A stretch of DNA of 64,000 bases from Aricia agestis (GCF_905147365.1 NC_056420.1:13997501-14061500), one strand, 5' to 3'. Shown: positions 1 through 10,805, counted from the first letter of the stretch. Numbers and translations: made by a program. Notes: a model not told the origin generated them from the letters alone.

Positions 1-276
1 GCAAATGAAGACACGCAATTTTCAAAATGACGCCACAATGGAAAAATAATTGACAGTCACATGAAACAAAATGTATTCTTCAACCAAAGAGTTCTATTTT
101 CAAATGTTGTAATTACTTTTTAAATATTGTTCTTGTAAGTGGCCAGTTCTGGATACATAAATAGCAGCCCTCGTAAACAAAAATAGAAAATTAATAACAA
201 AAAAAGAAAATATGTTCATTTACTGTTGTATTTTTATTATAATTTTGTAGCTTTCAAATTCTGAGTTATAAGATTC
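1..276. other. AT-rich interval without a gene
   Basis: AT-rich sequence with no convincing coding frame, splice pair or repeat that I recognise. It leads directly into the dispersed repeat that starts near 277. Confidence 0.5.
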
Positions 277-728
277 TAAAAAAATCGGTCAAGTGCGAGT
301 CGGACTCGCGCACGAAGGGTTCCGTACCGTTATAGAGAAAAAATAGGCCAAAAATTGTGTTTTTGTATGGGAGCCCCCCTCAATTATTTATTTTATTGAA
401 ATATTATTATTAATTATTAAAATACACATATATATAAGGCTTTTGTGAAAATTTCAAGTGCCTACCTCTTATTCATTGATTACGAACAAAAAATGCCAAA
501 AAAATCACGTTTGTTGTATGGGAGCCCCCTTAAATATTAATATTATTTTGTTTTTAGTATTTTTTGTCATAGCGGCAACAGATATACACAGTCTGTGAAA
601 ATTTCAGAAGTCTAGCTATAGCGGTTCTTGAGATACAGCCTGGCAACAGACAGACAGACGGACAGACAACGAAGTCTTAGTAGGTAATAGGTTTCCGTTT
701 TTACCTTTTGGGTACGGAACCCTAAAAA
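277..728 (+). repeat. Dispersed 'gggttccgtaccc' repeat, copy 1
   Basis: About 450 bp beginning with an 'aatcggtcaagtgcgagtc' head that contains a short palindrome, followed by 'gggttccgtacc', a 'gtatgggagcccccc' block, a CAGA-rich stretch and a closing 'gggtacggaaccct'. Two further copies lie in reverse orientation near 32957-33390 and 47697-48140. The pattern is a familiar dispersed repeat of lepidopteran genomes. The matching first and last motifs suggest terminal inverted repeats, but no protein is encoded and its class is unresolved. Confidence 0.7.
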
Positions 729-900
729 CGGTAAATTACGGCATTTCCGTAGGGCTTCAACGGCAAATTTGGAGTTTTGACCAAACAGATGGCAGAAACG
801 CTAGAATTTGTTTGAAATTTTATTAGAATGCTATTTTGAAGTTATTATACTGAATCTGCTGAATCAATACATTATCTTATATCTTTAAACGAGCAATTCT

Positions 901-902
<2 letters not shown>

Positions 903-982
<80 letters not shown>
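903..982. repeat. (TA)n microsatellite
   Basis: An uninterrupted run of about 40 TA units. It abuts the truncated end of a dispersed repeat whose other copies end in shorter TA runs (near 31727-31741), so the microsatellite probably grew from that repeat's tail. Confidence 0.95.
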
Positions 983-985
<3 letters not shown>

Positions 986-1262
986 GGAATCTCGGAATCG
1001 GCTCCAATGATTTTCATGAAATTTAGTATATAGGGGGTTTCGGGGGCGATAAATCGATCTAGCTAGGAATGATTTTCAGAAAATGTATTTTTATTCGTGT
1101 TTTATCGATAATCGATAAACTGAAAAATATGACTCTTCCTGACATCTATTGGCGAATAATAATACTATTTTGTTAGCAACTAATTGTTTTAACGACCAGC
1201 AGATGGCGTTATTAAGTAACACGAAGTCAATGAGTGTTTGCTATACCGAGCAAAGCTCGGTC
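983..1262 (-). repeat. Dispersed 'gagctttgctcgg' repeat, copy 1
   Basis: Read on the minus strand, this starts with 'gaccgagctttgctcggta', continues through 'atcgcccccgaaaccccct' and 'ttcatgaaaatc', and ends at the TA tract. Copies on the plus strand lie at 5045-5240 and 31580-31770. The layout, a conserved body and a TA-rich tail, resembles the 3' end of a non-LTR element or a SINE. This copy has extra internal sequence compared with the other two. Confidence 0.7.
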
Positions 1263-1330
1263 ATCCAGGCACTAAAACATTATCGAAGCCTTACCAACGA
1301 TGAATTTAAAATATCAGATTCGGTACTTCC

Positions 1331-1489
1331 AATGTTGTTTTTACTTAGTGTCAGTTTTTATTATTACTATGCGCTCGTCACTTTGACTGTATTTTTTTAT
1401 CGCTTTCAAAGTACCGGGCGATTAAAAATACAGTCAAAGTCACGAACGCATAGTAATAATAAAAACTGACACTAAGTAAAAACAACATT
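1331..1489. repeat. Short fold-back (MITE-like) element
   Basis: Two arms of about 67 bases, 1331-1398 and 1422-1489, are near-perfect reverse complements, beginning 'aatgttgtttttacttag' and ending with its complement. The spacer is about 23 bases. Nothing coding is visible; the small open frame crossing it is a by-product of the hairpin. Confidence 0.75.
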
Positions 1490-1514
1490 CAGCTTCTTGC
1501 AAGGCTTCTTCTCA

Positions 1515-1695
1515 TCATCATATCATCATATCAGCCTATAGTCGTCCACTGCTGGACATAGGCCTCTCTCAATGAACGCCAAGATGACCAATCTCCTGCT
1601 ACTCGCATCCAACATGGGCCTGCAACTAAGCGGAGATCGTCGTCCCACCTATTTGGAGGTCGACCTACACTTCTTCTACATTACAGGCTTACAGG
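1515..1695 (-). mobile_element. RTE-like LINE 3' end fragment
   Basis: On the minus strand this contains 'gtaggtcgacctccaaata', 'gggacgacgatctccg' and 'gaggcctatgtccagcagt', which read as the last residues and 3' tail of an RTE-type reverse transcriptase (GRPP..RW.DD then the tail). A copy in the other orientation lies in P450-1 intron 3 at 6550-6715. It is a 5'-truncated relic with ATCATC repeats at its 3' end. Confidence 0.65.
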
Positions 1696-1714
1696 CTTCT
1701 TCTACATTATTATA

Positions 1715-1965
1715 ATAGTATGACTTACAATTATGTATGTTGACATTGTATATAATAATAAGTTACAAAATAGTAAACTTTATTTAAAAAAAAAAAACAA
1801 TTTTTCTCTCACTTTTTTGGTAAAAAGTGGGACCCGTGCGAGTTTCTTACGCCGGTTCTTGTCGCCGGGGTAGTTCCCGAACCGGTGGTAGGCATTAGGT
1901 AGACATTCTGAAAAAATTTGATTCAAATTTACTCAGAAATAAAACATTTCTTATTTATGTATTTA
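1715..1965 (-). repeat. LINE 3' UTR-type repeat ('accaccggttcggga'), copy 1
   Basis: This is the reverse complement of the sequence at 46985-47240. Both share 'cctaccaccggttcgggaa', 'gaaccggcgtaagaaactc' and 'accaaaaaagtgagagaaa' in the same order. A partial copy sits at 11690-11790. The presence of a LINE RT C-terminus fragment next to two of the copies suggests this is the 3' untranslated end of that LINE family. Confidence 0.65.
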
Positions 1966-2040
1966 TTTTATTTGCTGTTAGCAAAAACATACGCTAGGTA
2001 TTTACTAAAGGTCGGTAGAATCCATATAGGCCTGAAATTC

Positions 2041-2113
2041 GTGGGATCCGATTACTAAATCGGATCCCACGATCGAGCCCACGATTTAAAGCCGGGACTA
2101 CCCGGCTTTAAAT
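2041..2113. repeat. Twin hairpins with identical ACTA loops
   Basis: Hairpin one is 2041-2070: a 13-bp stem (gtgggatccgatt), loop ACTA, perfect complement. Hairpin two is 2084-2113: a 13-bp stem (atttaaagccggg), loop ACTA, perfect complement. Thirteen bases separate them. I do not know what they do. They lie just outside the 3' side of the minus-strand LINE relic and could belong to its end or to a separate small element. Confidence 0.6.
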
Positions 2114-3003
2114 AAAGGAACGATCTTGCTATGCGTCAATAAGTCAGGAAAAACACCCTTTTTATGCAGTCATTAAAAATCATTGCTAGAGAGGAGCTAC
2201 GATATCAATTATTGATTTAATAATTTTTGTAGACATGCCCCAGAGATCAACAGTATTTTTAATATTCAACAATTTAAAGGTATCAATAATATCTCTGGGG
2301 TTAATTTCTCTAAACTTAAAATTGACATCACACTTTTCGGCAGCTTCAGGTGAAGAATTTAAATTTTTAGTCGTTGAGACCGGAATGTCAGCAAAAAACT
2401 TTTCAAAGACTTTGCGACGGGCAACTTCTTGATCATTAGTAATCTTTTTATTTTCAAAGTATAGTTCAAAATCAGAGCTGCGACAGGATACATTTCCAGT
2501 CTCACCGGCTATAGTCTGCCATGTTGTTTTTATTTTATTTTTAGAGTGTTTAAATTTGTTTTTTTTTTTTATGTACAGGGCTTTAGTAGCTTTGCAAACT
2601 TTTCTAAAGGTTTTTGAGTATTTTTTAACATAATATTATGCTTTAAATACTTCACTATTGTTAATACACCTTTCATCATATAGTTCATATAATATTTTTC
2701 TACTAATTTTAATCCCTTTTGTTGCCCATTCAATAAATTTAGTTTTTTTTATTACTGTTTCTAACTGTTTTAGAAGTAAATAATGAATTAAATGGAGTTC
2801 TTATCACTCATTTAAATAATTTATTAAAAGCTTCATCAGAGCTATGTGACCTATACAAGAAATGGATATTTGAATTTAATTTACTTCTAAATTGCTCAAT
2901 ACGTTTTGTGGTCACAGAAATAAACACAAGATTTTTCTTCGCGTCACTGTCACATTTCATATTAAAAGAAGCTATTTGTCCACAGTGATCAGAACTTAGC
3001 TTA

Positions 3004-3579
3004 TTAATTATTTCTTTTTATCAGGAATAAGATTAGTAAATATGTTGTCAATATAAATGGCTGTAGTCTCACAGACCCTTGTGGTTTGATATAAAGATGT
3101 GAAACGATTATATATTGAAATAAAGATGTGAATCTAACAGTAGTGGAGGTTAAATCTAATAAATTAATGTTAAAATCACCACATATAATTTTTTTGTTAG
3201 ATACACATATTTTTGACAAAATTTGTTCCATTGTTACTTCAAAAGAATCGTATAATCCTGATGGAGGCCTGTATACGCCCACAATGATTAGATGGCTCAG
3301 CTCTATGCAGGCCACCTCTATTATTCGTTCAGTAGAGAGACTCACGATATCCTTACGTTCCTTAAACTTCAAATTGTTTCTGATTAAAATTAGAGAGCCT
3401 CCTCTAATGGCATTTTCTCTACTGAACGAACTTGCTATCTGGTGGTCATTGAAATTGAAAATGAGTTCATGTGATCTGAACCAATGTTCAGATATACACA
3501 TAATATCAATGTTAAATTCCCTTAAAAATAACTCAATTTCAAGTTCTTTACCTACCATACCTCGTAAATTCTGATGCAC
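3004..3579 (-). pseudogene. LINE endonuclease (EEP family) fragment
   Basis: The 191-residue open frame shows the exonuclease/endonuclease/phosphatase fold motifs used by non-LTR retrotransposons to nick target DNA: an early N-x-RG-M...E segment, 'SEHW', 'GVYRPPSG' and 'CGDFNI'. A complete endonuclease domain needs further motifs towards the C-terminus (a final SDH-type box). Here the frame degrades after about residue 155, although an 'SSDHCG'-like remnant appears in another frame near 2985. It is a relic of the minus-strand LINE, not a host gene. The plus-strand frame over 3128-3574 is its antisense shadow. Confidence 0.8.
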
Positions 3580-3587
3580 CAGATTAA

Positions 3588-3855
3588 TCCGGCGAAAAAT
3601 GAAAACCGGCGTGAAACAGCGCTTGCGCTGTGTTTCGCCGAGTGAGTGAGTTTACCGGAGGCCCAATCCCCTACCCTATTCCCTTCCCTGTCCTCCCCTA
3701 TTCCCGTCCCTTCCCTCTCCTATTACCCTATTCCCTCTTAAAAGGCCGGCAACGCACTTGCAGCTCTTCTGATGCTGCGAGTGTCCATGGGCGACGGATG
3801 TTGCTTTCCATCAGGTGACCCATTTGATCGTTTGCCCCCTTATTTCTTAAAAAAA
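3588..3855 (+). repeat. Non-autonomous lepidopteran repeat 'aacagcgcttgcgctgt', copy 1
   Basis: About 265 bp: 'gaaaaccggcgtgaaacag', the palindrome 'aacagcgcttgcgctgt', 'gagtgagtgagtttaccgg', a C/T-rich 'ccctattcccttccc' block, 'aaaaggccggcaacgcac', 'gtccatgggcgacgg' and 'cgtttgccccctta' before an A run. Other copies: 32505-32765 (minus), 34230-34490 (plus), and fragments near 7965-8003, 46930-46975, 47330-47420 and 62695-62840. It has no coding capacity. Class (Helitron-like or SINE-like) is unresolved. This copy has inserted into the LINE relic. Confidence 0.75.
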
Positions 3856-3973
3856 AAAACAAATTACATTTATTTTTCCTCAGTTTAATTGATCAAGTTA
3901 TTGGTAGGATTTTCAACATTTAGACTTAAACTTAATTCATTTGTGCTAGAGATGTCCTCCATTGTCTTATTAT

Positions 3974-4793
3974 CTAATTTAAATAAATATTTGGAACATA
4001 TTCCAAATCGTTAACACTATGACTAATATTCTGCTCAATAAAAGCAGTAGTCGAGGACGCCAAAAACTTGGCTGGGTTTATATATAAAAAGTTAAATAGC
4101 AATTTGGCTATACGTCGTTTATAAAAATTAGATAAGAAGAACTTATCTCTTTTCATTGTGGATACCTTAAAATCAAAATTATTGATATCAGTCAGGTTAT
4201 ACTGACATTCCTTATGTGAGTCATTCAAAATTATACAATTATTATTTACAGCAGTATACATAAGGCTATTCAGCTGATATCTAGCAAAATTTTCTTTATT
4301 ATCTCTCTTTGGCAATATTTGTAGAATACAAAGGAAAAGTAAACAAGATAACTTTTTTAAGATTTTCAATACTAAATAACTGGTCCAAGAATTCAGTCAT
4401 CTGTTTCCTATTTACCTTTCCTTTCCTCCCAACTAAAAGTATTAATGTAGTATTCGGACAATTCATAGTTAAGGCCCTTTTTGAATTTTCACTGTATGTA
4501 GCTCCGGGCATACAAGAATTAGAGATAGATTGTCCGATACACATTGCATTCAAATATACACCCAAATCTTTACCTAACTCGTCACTGAACAAAGTAATGT
4601 GTGTTGGGCATTCAGTATGCACCTTCTGACTGGAACATAATATATCTGCTACTTTATTTAAGACGGAGAGATCTGTTTTATTTGAGAAGCCGTTGACCCT
4701 CAATAGAGAGTAAACCCGCTCCTCATTGTAATGAGTCACTTCGAGCAGATCATTCATAGCTGATATATGCCCCTGCATTTCTTGCTGTGACAA
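3974..4793 (-). pseudogene. LINE ORF1-like protein, frameshifted
   Basis: Two minus-strand frames, 4299-4793 and 3974-4369, overlap and appear to be one protein broken by a single-base indel around 4300-4310. The first part ends in a hydrophobic beta-strand-rich stretch and the second continues it. The order (strand, loop, 'ND'-type motif, terminal helix) is reminiscent of the SGNH-like esterase domain found in ORF1 of some LINEs. That family call is an inference from layout. It sits upstream (in element orientation) of the endonuclease, as expected for ORF1. Confidence 0.5.
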
Positions 4794-5044
4794 TTCATAT
4801 CTCTATTTCTTTTTCAAATTATCCAATGAGTCGAGGAGTATTGAAATTTCGGCCTGAAGGTTGCATACATCGGCCTCATAGCTACATTTAATTTGCTCTA
4901 AGTCAATTTTACAATTTAGTAAATTTTTATTAAAAAACACTATAAAAACTATAGATAATCACGTCCTGGTATGCACAAAAAATACTCACTAGTGAATAAG
5001 CATATTTTTAAAACCAGGCGGAAAGTCTTGTATGATTTTTTGAA

Positions 5045-5240
5045 CTAATAATAAATAACTAGCTATTTGACCGAGCTTTGCTCGGTATTCGATAAAACAC
5101 GAATAAAATGACGATCGATTTATCGCCCCCGAAACCCCCTATATACTAAATTTCATGAAAATCGTTGTAGCCGATTCCGAGATTCCAATTATAAATATAG
5201 AAATATACAAGAACTGCTCGTTTAAAGATATAAGATTTAT
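5045..5240 (+). repeat. Dispersed 'gagctttgctcgg' repeat, copy 2
   Basis: Same family as 983-1262 and 31580-31770: 'gaccgagctttgctcggta', 'atcgcccccgaaaccccct', 'aaatttcatgaaaatcgtt', then an AT-rich tail and 'actgctcgtttaaagatat'. Confidence 0.75.
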
Positions 5241-5612
5241 TACTCTTTAAGTAATCCTTTTATAACATAAATTGACGACATAATGTATATGTTCTTTAAT
5301 TATAGATAATATCTACTGTTGTAATAACCGGTGCTTAATTTAAGTAAGTAATTAGACATGAATTCATGTTACACAAGTCATGTTTATAATATTATATAGA
5401 GGTGACGTCGCACGATAGCAAATTGGCTACAATAATATAATGACGAATTATTAATCAATTATTATTATTATTAGTATCTAAGCAATTTTGTGAAACTATG
5501 AGCCGTGCAGTAAAAACTGACTTATACTGTATAATGTATTGTATAACTGACACCTAGTATTACAAATATTTTGCCGTGGGTTTTCTCCATGATTAGCCAC
5601 TGCCCTCTACTT

Positions 5613-5975
5613 TTTAACCGACTTCAAAACAAGGAGGTTATCAAATCGACCCGTATGTATGTAATATTTACAGAATCGCCCAGTTTTCGTATATAATATT
5701 ATGTTAGTCTATATCAGTTTACGAACAAAATATGTGCCTTTCCAAAGTACATTTATGTATATATAGTATTGTATGTATGTTTTAATGATTGTGTTCGCAT
5801 ATCTCCGGAACTACAAGTCCGATTTAAGTGATTGTTGTTTTTGTTGTACTAGGTATTGTTCAACTTAGGGAATACTGCGTAAGTATTATCAAAATCGGTT
5901 CAGTAGTTTTTGAGATAGTGAATTTTAATTTTTATTTACGTACAATTTTGAAGTCGGTTTTATCTTTTTTTAAAA
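5613..5975 (+). repeat. 'aaccgacttcaaaa...gaagtcggttt' dispersed repeat
   Basis: It starts with 'aaccgacttcaaaacaagg' and closes with its near-complement 'gaagtcggttttatc', enclosing sequence with the phrase 'atcaaaatcggttcagtag' that is typical of insect non-LTR retrotransposon 3' ends. Related sequences lie near 24285-24400 and 30170-30250. It encodes nothing. Confidence 0.6.
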
Positions 5976-6000
5976 CTATTATTACGCCTTATTAGAAGTG

Positions 6001-6050
6001 GAAAGCATCGGGTTAGGCCTTTGCCCAGCAATGGAATACCATAGGCTCCT
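6001..6050 (+). repeat. RTE-like LINE tail scrap
   Basis: The phrase 'aggcctttgcccagcaatg' matches the 3' end of the RTE-like fragment at 26050-26075. It lies immediately upstream of the first visible exon of P450-1. Confidence 0.5.
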
Positions 6051-6080
6051 AAAAAAATAATATTACGTCATTTCTTCCAG

Positions 6081-9000
6081 TCAATATGGATGCGCGACGT
6101 GTACACGCAGTACCGCGCCCCCTACGTCGGCATGTGGCTGTTCTGGCGGCCAGCCCTCATCATCAACAGCCCCGAGCTGGCCCGTAACGTCCTGGTGCGG
6201 GACTCCGGGAACTTCCGGAACAAATTCAGTAAGGCGAGCTCCAAGGATCCCATGGGAGCACTCAACTTGCTCTTCTTGAGGGTACTATTTTTATAAACTT
6301 TTATATGTAGAGAGAAGTAAAGATGACGATTGAAATTCGTCTTTATATAGTAATAAATTACCCTTTTCAGGACTCAGCCTGGACTAACCTTCGTCGCCGC
6401 CTCACTGTTGCGTTTACATCGGCTAAGCTGAAGAGTGTGCAGACGGTCGCCGTTACCAAGTCCCATGATCTGGTGACGCGAATCCAAAACGATGGTCATA
6501 ATAACATAAGCTTACGGGTATGTCTTAGCGTATTATTCAACTGGAGACTAAGGCTAGGTAAACGGTTTGTAGGTCGACCTCCAACTAGGTGGGACGACGA
6601 TCTCCGTTTAGTTGCGAGCCCATGTTGGATCAGCCATCTTGACCTTCATTGAGAGAGGCCTATGTCCAGCAGTGGACGAATATAAGCTGATTTGATGATG
6701 GATGATGATTCAACTCGCGCAAAACCGAAAGATGATGTGATTTACAGAATTTGTTTGAATATTTAGCAAGGTGGCCTCGTCACGCAAGGCCCTACCCCTA
6801 ACCTGAAATTGACTAAGTGTACATTACAGACGATGTTCGCGGACTACACCACAGACCTCTTCAGCATAACCGCGTTCGAGCTTGCCAGCAATGCGACCCT
6901 GACCAGCGAGGGAGCCATACGCGCCATCACCAAAGACTTCATGAAGTTCTCCGTCTACCGTGGCATCTCGTGGTGCGGGATATTCTTCTGGCCGGAGCTA
7001 GCTGAACTTTTTGGGCAAGTGTCGTTGTAACTCCTGTGATGAGAGCGCCATCACTAGAATTCTTGCGGTTCTCGTCTATTGCGAAATGAATGTATGGGGC
7101 TTGATGAAATAAGCAGACAAGTGTTTATTTCATCAAGCCCCATACGTTCACCTGTGAACGAGACACAATAGAATATCTATTGTATCTCGTTTTCCCACGA
7201 TCGACGGGTAAAAATTTAAGTTCACAATTAGGTAAACGTAGCGTTTAAAGACTCTTCAAACACAGAGTCAATCAATGCACCGACGATTTGAACAAGGTGG
7301 CCAGTGGATGGATAACGGCTGCCTAAGTTAGGAATGTTCGTTGGGGGAGGCCTGAGCCCAAGCAGCAGTAAGCAGTCATGACCTGATAATAGCCTAAGAC
7401 TCTTCAAACACAGAGTCAATCAATGCACCGACGATTTGAACAAGGTGGCCAGTGGATGGATAACGGCTGCCTAAGTTAGGAATGTTCGTTGGGGGAGGCC
7501 TGAGCCCAAGCAGCAGTAAGCAGTCATGACCTGATAATAGCCTAACACTACCTGACAGTGAAATAGTATAGTAGTTCAAGTTACAAGTAGATAAGTAGTT
7601 CTATTTTTTATTTCCAGGCTACCCTTCTTACCGAAGGAATCAACAGACACTCTGCGAAAGATCTTCAAAATAATCTTCAAGCGTAAAGACGTAGAGCTGA
7701 ACAAGGAGCCACGGACACTGTTGGATGTTCTGATGCAGCTGAAGAAGAAAAATGAAGAGGATGATAATGGTATGCGCTACAGAAATGGCCTGCTACGTGC
7801 TCTTGCTACATAGAAGATTTGCTACACCATTTGCAACGTTAACCTTTTCCTACGTTGGTGATTAGATTGTTACTGGCAAAAACGTGCAACCAATAAGAAT
7901 CTGATTTTATTTGATTTAAAGTGGACCAAATCGAACTCGGCGTAATATCAATACTCTCCGCTGCTTTCTATCAGGTGACCCGTTTGTTCGTTTGCCCCTT
8001 TTTTATTTTATAACTTTTACGTTTTTCAGAGTACTCGGACGACTTCATCATAGCCCAGGCAGCGGTGCTACTGATCGGAGGGTTTGACACCTCCGCCGCC
8101 ACGCTTACATACATCATCTACCAGCTAGCCTACTCGCCTGAAATACAGGTAAACTCTTATACTACTACTTTGAAAAAATTTAAGTCCTGTGAAGACTAAG
8201 GATGGATACCTACAAATAGAAGTAACAGTAGACTCTAAAGTCTAAAGTCTTAACCATAAAGTTAATATACCTAGCGAAATAGAGCAACAATCTCGAGCTG
8301 TCAAACGAAACCGAAATTGGTTTTCTTCTGTCTGAAAAATATGTGTACGTATACACTTACACAATCATGATTGAACATGAATCCTATGAGATTAAATTGT
8401 CGACGTGCCGATAAGTGCCGACTGGACGTCAAAAAAAGAGATCTACTGTCATGTCTACTGATAGTGACATCTCGCTTGCTCAGGCCTTTGTTGCTCTATT
8501 CCGCTCATAAAGTTAATATACCTAGCGGAATAGAGAAACAAAGGCCTGAGCAAGAGAGATGTCACTATCAGTAACACAAGAGACGTGTGATACATGACAG
8601 CAGCACTCTTGTTTTGATCCAGTCCAGTCGGCACGTGCCGCACGTTGATAATTTAATCTCATAGAAATCACGTTCAATCATGCTTGTGTAAGTGTATACG
8701 TACACATATTTTTACACACAGATGAAACCAATTTCGGTTACGTTTGACAACTCGAGATTGTTACTCTATTCCGCTAGGTATAATATGAACTTTATGATTC
8801 CGATAGGTATAATAACTTTATGGTCTAATCCTATTTATTATATTATTTCAGGAAAAATTATATCAAGAGCTGTCGGAATTAAAGGAGAAACATGGCTACC
8901 AACTGGACGCTATCGTTGCAGAATCTACCTACATGGACTGTATTATTAAAGGTAGTTAGAAATAGTTCTGACACCTCTATGCTGCTGGTAAATGCGGAAA

Positions 9001-10803
9001 AAAAAAACAGCCAGTAAACTTACTAACGACTACACCATTTCCAGAGATCCTCCGAATTTTCCCACCCATGTCCTGGCTGGACAGAGAGGCCCTAGAAGAC
9101 TATAAGGTGGACGAGCACCTCACCATCCCCGCTGGTATGCCCATCTACGTCAACGGGGTGGGCATGCATATGGACCCGCAGTACTACGACGACCCTTACA
9201 CCTTCGACCCAGAGCGATTCACGGCGGAAAACGAGAAGAACATCCCAGCGTATACGTACTTGCCGTTCGGAGATGGGCCTAGGGTTTGCTTAGGTATTTT
9301 TTTTATTCCTATCTCAATAATTAAATTTCAAATCAAAGGAAATCAGCAGCTGTACAACTCTGTCAAAAAAGAAATATTTATCCTAAGTGTAATTATTTTA
9401 GTGGCTGGTCTGGAAAGGAGTTCTTTTTACTAGCTTTTTTTTTACCTGAACACTTTATTATAGAGTCTGCCATCAGACACCCTTAAACTTTCTTAAAGTA
9501 TTAGACTTTGAGGGTATCTTGCTAAGCACCCTCAGTTGCTTACCACCTCTGTGGGAAGCAACTGTCAAAAATGTCCGGCACTGGAAAACGAGATTCTTTC
9601 ACTTACCGCGACGAATATAAGTTATGAAATTGAGCTTTACTCTTTCTGGAAGGTCCGGTGACCTTCCAGAACCTTTCCAAAAGTAACCGCGTCCGAAACT
9701 CCATAGTTGCTGGGCGTTCTTACCTCTGTAGAAGCCACAAACAGGTAAACTTTCAGCTTAAAAAAACGAAGGAAGGTCTGGCCATCGCAGGCTCTTGGTC
9801 CACTTGTTAATGGGAATCTCACAAATTAAATTTAACCCATTTTCTTGTTGACCTTTGACCTGTGTATATACAAATTGCGTGGCCATCTAATATTATGGTG
9901 ATATGGAGCTAAAATGACGATGGAGCTGAAAGGTGGATACAGAAACTTCGTAATAAAACCCAATCGAGTTTGGGCTTATTTGATTTGTCTCGATGGGTGA
10001 ATCCAATATTTATCTAAATTAGTTAAAGTATCTAAAGTGAATTACATACAACTGTAGCTTTATAGAATAAAGCTACAGTTACACATGCTTATTTCAAGCA
10101 CGCAGCATGCTTAAACCGAGCAAATGCTGATTACAAGCATGTGTGTCCATGCATTGCTCAAAAAAGCATGCTTATTCAGAGCATGCTCAAAACTCGACAG
10201 GCTTGCGATTTTTGAGCATACTACCTGGTGGCGGGGGGACATGTTGACAGGTTTATGGTAGTATCGATCAGTTTTTCTCTTATAAAAAGCATGTTTAATA
10301 GAAGCTAATTTATCGAGTTCGAACGGCATGCTTGTTTTAAGCATGCTGGTTTTGAGCATGTGTAACTGTACCTTTAGTAAGTATTCGTCGCCCGATCAGA
10401 ACTAACGCTGCCATGTTGTAATGAGTTTCGAAAGACTGCTTTTCGTATCCGTTCATAATATCATCCAAGTACAATTTTGTATGAGATTGTAATATGAATT
10501 ATAGCTGGTGTCACTTGAGTTACAGTTACTTTGCATTCTTGCCCCTGTGAAATAAGCGCAAGATAGACTTGTAGACCTATGTTTTTATGTAGTGATTTCG
10601 GACCAAAAGGTAATAATTAATTAATTTCAGGTAAGCGTTTCGCAATGATTGCCATGAAGAACGCGATGGCAGCGATTATCCTGAACTACAGGGTGGAGTC
10701 CTGTCCGGGAAGCCCCAAGCCGATGGACGCAGAGATCGAGAAGAGAGGACTGTTCCTGATGCCGGGAGAGGACCTGAAAGTTAATTTCATACCGAGAAAA
10801 TAA
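6081..10803 (+). CDS. Cytochrome P450, CYP6-like (P450-1), exons 2-9; first exon not found
   Basis: A microsomal haem monooxygenase of clan 3, the group insects use against plant toxins and insecticides. Exons: 6081-6281, 6371-6517, 6830-7014, 7618-7769, 8030-8148, 8852-8951, 9045-9293, 10631-10803 (TAA). These total 1326 nt in one frame, 441 residues. Visible motifs, numbered within this fragment: helix-C W71...R75, I-helix GGFDTS at 245-250, K-helix EILR at 302-305, a DPERF box, and the haem loop PFGDGPRVCLG with Cys 383. All boundaries are GT-AG except intron 4 (7015-7617), which starts with GC. Every exon from 2 onward aligns with P450-2 in length or differs by whole codons. The membrane-anchor exon (about 70 codons) is not in 1-6080; it may lie further upstream or be lost. 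An AATAAA follows the stop by two bases. Subfamily not assigned. Confidence 0.9.
6550..6715 (+). mobile_element. RTE-like LINE 3' fragment in P450-1 intron 3
   Basis: It reads 'gtaggtcgacctccaacta', 'gggacgacgatctccg' and 'gaggcctatgtccagcagtgg', ending in GATGATG repeats. It encodes the end of an RTE-type reverse transcriptase (GRPPTRWDDD) on the sense strand of the gene. It is the opposite-orientation counterpart of 1515-1695. Confidence 0.65.
7251..7546. repeat. 148-bp tandem duplication in P450-1 intron 4
   Basis: Copies 7251-7398 and 7399-7546 read as essentially identical, starting 'actcttcaaacacagagtc' and ending near 'ctgataatagcctaa'. A recent local duplication inside the intron. 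The unit may derive from a retroelement, but I could not assign it. Confidence 0.9.
8257..8825. repeat. Long fold-back MITE in P450-1 intron 6
   Basis: The left end 'cataaagttaatatacctag' is matched by 'ataggtataataactttatg' at the right. The two halves are imperfect reverse complements throughout, including 'gtgtacgtatacacttacac' against its complement near 8685-8706. In the centre (8503-8535) a second pair of the same terminal motifs occurs, as if one copy had inserted in another. A minimal version with only the two ends is at 26709-26750. Confidence 0.75.
10072..10372. repeat. MITE with 'tacagttacacatgct' ends in P450-1 intron 8
   Basis: Terminal inverted repeats 'acagttacacatgct' (from about 10074) and 'agcatgtgtaactgt' (ending about 10370) enclose roughly 300 bp that is studded with the palindrome gcatgc. 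No coding capacity. Confidence 0.75.
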
Positions 10804-10805
10804 TT

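Larger units (their letters stand above)
2160..4990 (-). mobile_element. CR1/Jockey-like non-LTR retrotransposon, degenerate
   Basis: The element reads right to left. At 3974-4793 there is an ORF1-like protein, split by a one-base frameshift near 4300, with features reminiscent of the SGNH/esterase domain of some ORF1 proteins. At 3004-3579 there is an apurinic-like endonuclease domain. At 2160-3003 the linker to the reverse transcriptase is still recognisable in pieces but is broken by stops. The reverse transcriptase itself is absent. An unrelated non-autonomous repeat (3588-3855) has inserted between ORF1 and the endonuclease. Clade assignment is by motif recognition only. Confidence 0.7.

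Noticed and set aside
3128..3574. Plus-strand 148-residue open frame
   Set aside because: It is antisense to the LINE endonuclease frame, which has clear motifs.
7019..7020. GT at 7019 as the donor of P450-1 intron 4
   Set aside because: It adds bases that put the next exon in a frame without P450 homology and with early stops; the GC donor keeps the conserved exon length of 185.
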